Origin: Takakia lepidozioides | Taxonomy: Eukaryota; Streptophyta; Takakiopsida; Takakiales; Takakiaceae | Direction of reading: 5' to 3' | Length of the DNA: 64,000 nt | Assembly (NCBI GenBank): GCA_030704615.1 | Contig: CM060734.1 | Coordinates: 49,926,042-49,990,041 of the forward strand | Shown: positions 55,801 to 64,000 of the stretch, piece by piece | How the letters are laid out: each line of letters opens with the position of its first letter | Numbering within the stretch: the stretch's first letter is position 1 | Translations under genes and position numbers: made by a program | The notes under the pieces: model-generated | The model's input: the letters and a program-made list of their open reading frames with translations, nothing else | The model's database searches: none | Told to the model about the DNA's origin: nothing

Positions 55801-58800
55801 CATCTTCTGCTATTGTATAGGTGTTTCTCGCTGTTTATTTTTCTTTTCTAGGCATCAACTGTGCCTGCAATGTGTCTGACTGATGAGGTGATGCAGGCTC
55901 GGGACCTCTTGGCAGACATTGCTGTGCTGGAAGTGGCGGTGTTGAAACTAGAGGAGCAGACCAAGACTTTGCAGTATCAACTAGGACATGAGCGTACAGA
56001 GCGAGAAATTATGGAACTCCTCAATGAAACCTCAGACAATACCTTGGAGCCTAGCAGGCAAGAAATTCCAGTCCATTCTTCTGCATCCACAGCTGGTAAA
56101 GCTATTCCTGTAGAGGCTCAGTTGAAACCTGTCCAAATGCCTCCATTTACAACTGTTACTATTCAGGAACATCCACAGTCCACCTCACCTGTCAGGCATG
56201 CCGATGGTCAGTGGAGTTCACCTCCTCAGCAAAGTTTACAGTCCTTGAGGCCTGGACAGGAGCCACAGCGCCAATCACTTTGGCAGGTGAGTTATCTTCA
56301 GTTATCTGCTATCATGCTGTTGTGGGGAGGGTTTTCTTTCTCTCCAAGTTGATGTTATAAAGCACCATTTCATTTCATTTCCTTTCTCCAAGTTGATGTT
56401 TCAGGTCTACATGCCTCATTGCAATTTGCCAAATTTGGTGTTGCATGCACTGAAGATGTAGGAAAAGGTGATGTTGAAACTTGAGAACTTTGCTGGCGTG
56501 GTTGGATTTCTTCACAGGAACATCCATGCCTTCAGCTCGGGGAAGATCTCCGGTCAACAAACCCTGATACTGCGGAGGAGGATGAACTGTCCCCATCACC
56601 CAGGCAACCTCCACAGCTTAAGTGTCAAGAGACACACAGCCCAAATCACCTGGCACATTCAGGCTGGCACGAGCAGCTGACCATACCTCTGGCTTTGAAT
56701 GAAGACAACCCCTGTGCGCCATCTCTTGAGGAACATCCATCATCGATGTTGTGTGTGCAAGATGGACAGTCGCTGTCAGATGATACTCCAGAGCATTTAC
56801 TGTCATCGATGTTGCCTGAAACCTTTGAGGAGGAAGCAACCCTACTGGCTCCAGATATTGCCTGTGAAGAACATCTGTGCCTTCCATATCCTTTGAACCC
56901 CGAAGAACATCAAAGGCCCACAGTATCTTTCACTCCCAAGCAGCTCGGAAAGGTCACCTCTCAGGTTTCTTCAGATCAACACATGCAGGGGTTGCCCAGT
57001 CCATCACCCATTTCCAAGCAGACTGACTGCTGGAGTTCTTCAGAAGATAGATGTTCTTCCAAAAGTCAATCTGTGGGCAATAATCTCACATATGAAGAGG
57101 AATCTTGTTTGCAGCAAGCTGACATTCCTTCTGCAGGCGAGGTACATTCTTTTCCCGTACTGCCTTTCCCACAAGAGAAGCAAGAATTACTACATCTGCA
57201 GGAAGCAAATAGCAAGCAGTGGACACAAGGGTGAGGGAAGCAAATGTAAGGAATGCAAAATGAACAGGAAATAAAGACGAGGTCATGAGAGAGGGAATGT
57301 TTTTAGCATGGTTTGTTGAACTACTGTGGACTTTGCAGCAAAAGATCAAATACCGCACCAGCATCATGAAAATTCGTGAGCAACGGAGACAGGGATTTGG
57401 GGAGAAGCATCTGGATGAAATAAGATACCTGGGTTCCCCTGGTACTCATAGCAGCTCCTCAGTATGTAGCATATCTCCTACTAGCTTTAATTATGTCTGG
57501 ATGTTGGTGATTGATCTCAATGTTAATCATACTGTTTGTCCTATTAAGCTGTTGAGTACATTTGACTTTCTCACATGCATCTTCCACCAAAATCTATGTC
57601 TGTTGGTTGGTTACGTGTTGATGATGTGAATCTGCTATCATAACTCAGTAGTTGTGTGTCACAGCTAAAGACGTGTCCAGGGTTTTCTTCAACAAGCTCC
57701 AGGACAGATTGTGAGGATGGATTGGACATGGAAAGTCCGAATTTACTGTCAGAGCGAATGGTGGGATGCATGGGCAATATCTACTGTCATCTGTCAGACG
57801 CAAATGCTACTTTCTCAAAGGGCTCATCCTCTCACAGCATCCATTCTCCAACATCCCCTTTTGGGCATCTCACTTCCTCATCTCTTTCCTCTCTTTCTGA
57901 GTCTTCTCTGTTGTCATTTACAAGGAGCCCATTGGTGGATCTTCGTAACAAGGAGGAGGTCATAGGAACAGATGCCAGTCCTGACCCATTCAAAGCACGG
58001 GGGAAGCTACCATGGGCTGATATTGGTGTCTATCGCCAAGCGGTTGAAGTTCCACAGTTGTCTGTGGGCAAAGAGCAGCTTGATTATGCTGCACAGGCTC
58101 TACGAAAGTTCAAGTGAGTTATTGTATTCAAATTTATCTTTCCTCATGCCCTTCTGTAACCTTTGTTATCTTTTCTCTGTGTCCTCACCCTTCAGATTGA
58201 TGTGGAGTTTAATAGGAGAAGAGTGGTGATGGAAGGCCAGGTTATTGGTGGAGCAACTGTCAAGAGTCGAGATTTCATTTATGTCACACAATGAAAAGCT
58301 AGCCTTCTGGATAAATGTCTACAACGCCCTCCTCATGCATGTAAGACTTGTCCTACTGCTAAAACACAAATCGTTGTTGTCTTCGCTGGTTCCTTCTTCA
58401 TTGGTTTTGGGCATTTTACATTGCTGCTGGTATGGAGCTTCTGCATGGCCCCTGTCGTCATCAGCCACTGTTATCTAGGCATGGTTTCAGGAGGCAGATA
58501 ATAGTTGCAAGTGGAAGTCTTTGTTCTGTTCAGAGAAGAAACTGAACCAGGCATATAAGGTTGTGAAGTGGTGACAGCTGTAAAAGGCTTGTTGTTCCTT
58601 GTCATTCAGATTCGCCATGACCACAAGGTGATCTTTTGTGATTTGTTTCCAGGCTTTTCTTGCGTATGGCATCCCGAGAAGTGACCTCAAATTTTTCTCT
58701 CTAATGCAGAAGGTGCTTGCAACCCTGAGTTTTGTGTTTTATCTTTACTGTAATGATGTGTTCTCACTTACATTCGACCTGATGTATAGGCAATAGTTAC

Positions 58801-60764
58801 TAGTTCAGTTGCAGGAACTTAACAGTAAGACTATCCTGGTTCTGTGGGTGAATCATACAGGCGGCATACACTGTGGGAAGGCAGTCAGTCAATGCTGCAA
58901 CCATGGAGTACTGTCTACTTAAAGGAAAGTCAGCAGCACATCGTCCTCAAATTGTAAGCATCTTTCACCATCCTCATCATATAGGATAGGATAGGTTAGG
59001 ATATTGCCTCATGGACTACTCAAGTTTGAGGGTGTTCATGCCTGCCTGCCTTTGAAAAGCATGTCACCATCCTCCAAGCTTCTGGTAGTCTGCATGCAAA
59101 CTCTGGAGTCCTTGTGAGGTGCAAAACCTTAAGATTCTTTGAATTCCAATGAGCATAATCTCACGAGGAAAAGATGGAGCAAATCTGTGTAAGAAATGGC
59201 ATTTTTTAATCAGATCCTTGCAAATTTTTAATAAAAAAATGTGGGTCTTCATGCATGGAAGCAGACGCTGTTGATGGCTCTTCATAAGAATAAGCTGACG
59301 GAGGAGCTAAACAAGTTTGCCATAGATCATGTAGAGCCTCTGGTCAATTTTGCTCTTTGTTGCGGCACACGATCCTCCCCCATGGTACGTTTCTGTGCCT
59401 CAATAAATTTCTCAGTTTCTGTGGTTCTACTTTGTTGTTTTAGTTGTCCCTTGGCAGACTGTAATTTTCTGTCTTTCATTCTTATAGAGAATTGTGAACC
59501 ACACCAATAATGAAACACAGTGGTCCAATTTAAAATCTTACTCATCCATGGAAAACCAGAAATGTTGAAGCCATGGTGGCAGTACCTTAATTTAGGGAGG
59601 TTGATGAGGTCAATAGGGCTCAGTTAGAGAGACTTTGCTAACTTCTAATGGTTACAAAGCCTGTCTTTATGGGATTAATGTTATTAACGTTAATAGCCTA
59701 ATATTATTTTACAGCTGTGGCTGGCGGTGGCTTAGTTGAGCAGGCAGCCCAGAGGTGCCTTGCCTGTGCATAACCAGGGTGATCCTGCATTCAATCCTTC
59801 AAATTGTTCGTTTAACTGTCCGTTGCCTCGATAAGCTGTGCATTGAGCATGCTCAATATCCAGAATGTCAGTCCTCCATTGTAGTTGTTAAAACTTCTAT
59901 CATTAGATTAATGGTGACTGTGATACCTGATGTTCAAGTTAGTTGTAAATTTACACTGCTGTGTTCCAACTCCATGAAAAAGATGTAGTCCAGGTTACAT
60001 GCTAATGAATAGAGTTTGTAGGATCCATTTTAAAGAATGTTCGTGGCAGAATAATAAGTCGAAATTAGTGAAGCTTCGCATATATTTAGATCTTTTGTTG
60101 ATTGCAAGGTTGATGGTCTGACTCTAATTTCTGTAATGTTTGCTTCAATTTCCAGAGTTGACCTCCTTTTCCTTCCATCCAAATCCGTCAGAATGGATTA
60201 GAACCTTTTACCTGCTGGCATCAACTCCATATCTCTTGCATGAAGAGATTTTAAGTGCTTGCAAATTGTAAGTGGGTACCTGCCTTAGCATGAGTCATAA
60301 GAGTGGCCCATATTGTCTGCCATTGATGTCTTTCACTGTGAATCAATACCTTCAGTCCGACCCTTATACTTTTGTCTCCACATAGATTAAATAGAACAGA
60401 ATAGCTGACGTGTATTGGTGGGGCTGATCTCCAGGTCCGTATCTACACACCAGATCATGTGCATGAGCAGCTCGAATGTGCAGTCCAGGACTACACACGG
60501 GCTTCTGTGGGTATATCTGCCAAGGGAAAGCTCCTAGTGCCCAGGCTACTATACTCCTATGCACATGACCTTGTAGATGACAACTCCCTCTTAGACTGGG
60601 TGTGCAACCTCCTTCCAAGCCCCCAAGTTGCAGTAATCTTTGATTGCATACAGCAACGGCGCCATCAGATCATCAGCTCCCGCAACTTTTCAGTTGTTCC
60701 ATTTGATTTCACGTTTCGGTATCTTTTCTCTGCTGATATCAGTAGGAGATTCTTACTATTGTGA
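52891..60764 (+). CDS. MIP1 leucine-zipper / DUF547 protein, 13 exons
   Basis: Exons 52891-53052, 54890-54979, 55281-55358, 55649-55765, 55852-56286, 56518-57141, 57339-57461, 57665-58113, 58241-58340, 58653-58712, 58861-58953, 59265-59384 and 60435-60764 join with GT-AG borders and consistent phases into 2781 nt (926 aa). Exons 4-5 hold the ternary-complex-factor MIP1 leucine zipper (FILHKRLQEEVKLRIAFERA, ARDLLADIAVLEVAVLKLEE). A Ser/Pro-rich middle follows. Exons 8-13 hold DUF547: GKEQLDYAAQALRKFK, LVEQLSRVEISFMSHNEKLA, FWINVYNALLMH, AFLAYGIPRSDLKFFSLMQK, AAYTVGRQSVNAATMEYCLL, FAIDHVEPLVNFALCCGTRS and YTRASVGISAKGKLLVPRLL. The biochemical role of the family is unsettled; the zipper suggests protein contacts. 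Exons 1-3 are less certain than 4-13; the ATG at 52891 (or 52894) was chosen from phase and donor. The 1-kb intron 12 contains a weak tRNA-like sequence near 59730-59795. Confidence 0.88.
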
Positions 60765-62986
60765 CCAGTGCCACCATCAAGTATTAGAAGATTTTGTTTG
60801 ATGCATGCAGGGGAGACGGTCATCCGAAGTTTTCCTAAGAGGTATGTCCCTTTCTGGTGGAGTGAGATCGACGAGCTGTCGACTTTGTATAATGCACTGT
60901 AGATAACCGGGAAGATGTGGAACCAAGAGTCTGCATTGTGGCATCCATGCAGATCATTGCATGCATTTGCCCCCTATTACCTTTTCATAGTGTATGCTGT
61001 ACAGATGGTGTTTTATTTGACTGCAACAGGAAGTAAAACAAAAGCCCCAGTTTCTTGTGCACAGCTCTCTGTACATTTTTCCTCCCCTTGCTCTTGCTAT
61101 GTCAAAGGTGATTTGGCTACTGAGGCCTATGGAAAGTGAGCTGAAGTTTTTCTTATATTGGCCTCCGAGCATCTTGGATTAAGTAAGCTCTATCATGAAT
61201 CGCTGGTCACCGCATGGAGGATTGTCAACAGGTGGTCTGTTATGTGGCTCTTAAAACTCTATCTTATCTCATTCTCTTTCTAGCAATCAGATAGCTGGTG
61301 TGCATATTCATCATCAACTTTGCAAACTGATTTCTGTTGACCAGCTTCATGTTGTCCAACATTACCATGTCCTCTCTCTCCACGACCATTTCACGGATTC
61401 AAGATGACCTGATGAACTTGAAGGCCTTTGCTCAAAGCCTTCAAATTGAAACCCTGCTTGACCAAGGGACTTGCCATTTGGGCTACCTGCCAAGTTGCTC
61501 AAAACTATTGGTATGCCTCTCACCTTCCATTGCAAAGACCCGGGCATCTTCCTTCTCTAGCACTACTTAGTAGGTGGTGTTATCCAACTGCAAGGAATGT
61601 TTCTAGATCAGGAGGGTGGCCCGTAAGAAAAATCCTGGAGTAAGCCTACACATCAAGATCACCTTCTGAAACTGACACAATCCTCAAAGGGAAGACAGCT
61701 TGAAGTGTGGAGAAGTAGTAACAAGCAGGTATGCATGAACTTAGATTCAAATTAGGCCGCAACAGAGTGGAGAGAAGAATACCAAGGGAAATGTCCACCT
61801 ACCAGAAAAAGGGCCAGAGAGTGAAATCCAGATGGAACACAACTAAAGATGGCATACTGCCAGCATGGCTATGACCTACTGCTACATCACCATCGCTCAT
61901 CCTAACTCTGCCCACCTCGCCCTTTCTTCCCATCATCCAGATGGAAGATGCATTGGATCAAGGAAGATTTACACTTGATCGACTATGAATAAATGCAATT
62001 TGAATCTGACATTCCAGTCACTAGAAAGACTAATCTCTGTCTCCCACAGCTCTCTCGCTGACCTCTCTTGTGTGAGTTTCCCCCTTCAATCAGACAGTAT
62101 GCCCCAACCTTTGGTCTTCAACCTCTAAGATGAGTGCCGGGACAAGTAGCCAGATCTGAGTGGACATGTCTGCTGTACCCACAGAATTACAGTATTGTAG
62201 CTATAAGAGGTAATTCATGGTGACTGAGATGCATACAGCCTGCACCAACAAATGAATCAATAGATCAAGTTTATATACAAGGATAAACCAGAAAAAATGG
62301 TAACATAAACAAGTCCACTATCACTAGTTACAGGGTATAATACTTGGTATACAGCCCCAGCAAATTTACACCAAATCACAGCTTGTCGCGCATGACTCTC
62401 CCGTCAACTTTTAATGTGCTAAAAACCCTAGCCCTAGCAGCCAAAATAGATCCAAATGAGTCTAAATATTTTATCTTACCCCAAACTAGATGTAATGGAT
62501 CATATGGACTGTGTCTTACTTCAGCTTTAAGCCCAGTCTGCATTGCTTATACTGAGCCCAACAGTCAAGTGAAATACTTTCAGCCCACTCTGGACTCCAT
62601 ACAATATTTCCAAATAATTTGTACATATATGAACAAAGGGTCAATAGTACTTGCAGGTCTGCATGATGCCCACAGTGTTGAGGGGAGTCGGTCTGTCACT
62701 CAGACCCTTGTATCCTGGCAAGCAAGAGTAAGCACCTGTACACAGCCAATTTGTGTGTCCTCAAGGTGTGGACAGGTTTGTGACGCCTGAAACCATAATG
62801 CATGATGCATGTTGTCGCAATAGCTGGGCCTTCTTCTTCCTTCAAGAACCCAATCTGTGCCATTTCCAATATGGTAATTACCATGTACAAAGTAATTCAT
62901 GAATGTCAAATCTCACCCGCAAAGCGCCAGACTTTGAGCTGGAACCCTAATCTCGGGAGAGAGCTCTAGCAATGGCCACGAAAATA
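60765..62986. other. intergenic between convergent genes
   Basis: Spacer between the + strand DUF547 gene and the minus-strand BBD gene, so it contains both 3' UTRs. Short frames (61337-61643, 62344-62790) show no family resemblance. An alternative last DUF547 exon following gcatgcag near 60811 is conceivable but not needed. Confidence 0.4.
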
Positions 62987-63985
62987 TCATGTCTGCTTTT
63001 GCTCCCGCCCCTTTTTGGATCGCAACTGCCTCAGCTCATCGCGGAGCTTAGCTGCATCACTATACCGCTCTTCCACCGCCGCAATTACCATGCTGCGCAC
63101 CAACAGAAACTCCTCTGCAGCCGCACAAGAATCTGCCTCTGGCCTGTCCAATTCTGTGAGCATCGGCCCTGCATTAGAACGTGAAGTGGGAGAGGGAAGC
63201 CTGGCAGGGTCGCTCACAACGAGCACTCCATCACCGTAAGCTAGCTCCCTGTTCACTTGAATTGGGATCTTGCAACGAACTGCCAGGTTAATAGCATCAG
63301 ATGGCCGCAGGTCCAAGCTCACGATTTTTTTTTTCTCGTCACCCTCCTTTGCAAGATAGAGGCGAGCATAGTAGGCCTCATGTACTCTGCGTGTCACCCG
63401 AACGAGCTTGGCCTGATAGCCCATGAGATCCACCATCTCCTTCATTACTTGATACACAGTGGGCCTTGCGACTTGGACACTCCGCACGGCCTCTATGAGC
63501 ATGGTACTCGGCAATTCTAACACAATGATGGGGAGCAGAAGGCTCGAGGCATCGTCCATTCGCAGTACTATGGCTGGCTGAGGTCCATAATCAGGGAGAT
63601 GGCTCCCATCAGGCTTGTTGTGCACGCACTTGACAAAGTGGCCATCTTTCATCTTGATCATGAATCCCTCCGGTCCACTCTTCACCTCCACAGCTTCCAA
63701 GACACTTGAGTCGATATAGTCTTCATCGTTCTCACTGAAGCCCGCGTCGGCAGTGCTGCCATTGTTGAAAGACATGCTAGAATTGCAGGCTGGAGTTTGC
63801 CTCACATCCACAGAATTCCCTGGTCTGAAGGAGGAAGGCACGGCAAAGAACGCCCCGCCTGGTTTGTTGCTTCTCAATGAACTACCCCTCGCCCACGCCA
63901 CTGCCACTGACAGGTTGTGACGCAGCCCTACAGATGCATGACTCTGCATCAGGCTCATAGCCGCTGTCTGCGTCAATGTCGCCAT
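62987..63985 (-). CDS. BBD: bifunctional nuclease (DUF151, BBD/BFN type) with UVR motif
   Basis: A single uninterrupted minus-strand frame of 332 aa; the ATG at 63985 lies 15 bases from the window edge, so the promoter is not visible. Residues 1 to about 75 (MATLTQTAAMSLMQSHASVG on) are basic and hydroxylated, a likely plastid or mitochondrial leader. About 130-255 form the DUF151 bifunctional-nuclease domain: YGPQPAIVLRMDDASSLLLP, PTVYQVMKEMVDLMGYQAKL and VSLDLRPSDAINLAVRCKIP. The C-terminal part EEFLLVRSMVIAAVEERYSD with AAKLRDELRQLRSKKG is a UvrB/UvrC (UVR) motif, the standard partner in plant members. Characterised plant homologues (rice BBD) have RNase and DNase activity and respond to wounding or abscisic acid. 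The gene is convergent with the DUF547 gene. Confidence 0.92.
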   Translation of the reverse strand: MATLTQTAAMSLMQSHASVGLRHNLSVAVAWARGSSLRSNKPGGAFFAVPSSFRPGNSVDVRQTPACNSSMSFNNGSTADAGFSENDEDYIDSSVLEAVEVKSGPEGFMIKMKDGHFVKCVHNKPDGSHLPDYGPQPAIVLRMDDASSLLLPIIVLELPSTMLIEAVRSVQVARPTVYQVMKEMVDLMGYQAKLVRVTRRVHEAYYARLYLAKEGDEKKKIVSLDLRPSDAINLAVRCKIPIQVNRELAYGDGVLVVSDPARLPSPTSRSNAGPMLTELDRPEADSCAAAEEFLLVRSMVIAAVEERYSDAAKLRDELRQLRSKKGREQKQT

Positions 63986-64000
63986 CTTCCCTCCGCCTGT

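Noticed and set aside
59725-59800. tRNA-like SINE in intron 12 of the DUF547 gene
   Set aside because: The A box (tggcttagttgag) is fair but the B-box region (attcaatcc) is poor, so it is only mentioned within the gene entry.

Overview
The window looks like a piece of a large, transposon-rich plant nuclear genome. Three plant-type nuclear genes are split over long introns or carry plastid-type leaders: a FATTY ACID EXPORT (Tmem_14) protein, a MIP1-leucine-zipper/DUF547 protein and a DUF151 bifunctional nuclease (BBD type). They sit at the two ends of the window and are separated by about 45 kb of retroelements, minisatellites and unidentified sequence. The low gene density and the unusual element content suggest a seed-free land plant (fern, lycophyte or bryophyte). 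That placement is an inference, not a read-out.

Layout. 0-3 kb: no gene; 0.86-2.15 kb is an antisense relative of the leader of the large retrotransposon further right. 3.4-5.3 kb: FAX gene, four exons, + strand. 5.3-13.8 kb: mostly unidentified, with tRNA-like SINE heads and a possible unidentified + strand gene (7.86-9.19 kb). 13.8-17.5 kb: decayed LINE pieces and a TTAA-flanked MITE. 18.4-18.9 kb: a broken hypothetical frame. 19.5-23.4 kb: a dead chromodomain Ty3/gypsy element, minus strand. 24.0-24.5 kb: a second, truncated MITE copy. 24.65-37.25 kb: an apparently young Ty3/gypsy element. 38.1-47.5 kb: a full-length but frame-broken LINE (minus strand) inserted in a 53-bp tandem array. 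48-52 kb: SINE and LINE tails and spacer. 52.9-60.8 kb: MIP1/DUF547 gene, 13 exons. 63.0-64.0 kb: BBD nuclease gene, minus strand.

The most striking object is the 12.6-kb Ty3/gypsy element. It carries gag, protease, a DNMT3-like C5 cytosine methyltransferase inserted between protease and reverse transcriptase, RT, RNase H, integrase, and a PHD finger at the integrase C-terminus. Its reading frame steps back by one base three times. It also has one in-frame UAG followed by CAA CCA, the tobamovirus-type readthrough context. Its terminal repeats are not a normal LTR pair: the left end has only a 327-bp module (B), the right end reads A-B-A-B-A, the outer termini are TGTC and GACA, and ACCT flanks both sides. 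The leader holds a 1.7-kb G-rich minisatellite with a 51-bp unit. An element that both writes DNA methylation (methyltransferase) and might read histone marks (PHD) is the best candidate for an unusual system here. Capture of DNA methyltransferases by retrotransposons is, to my knowledge, reported from dinoflagellates and charophyte algae, so the novelty lies in the host, the domain combination, the terminal architecture and the recoding signals.
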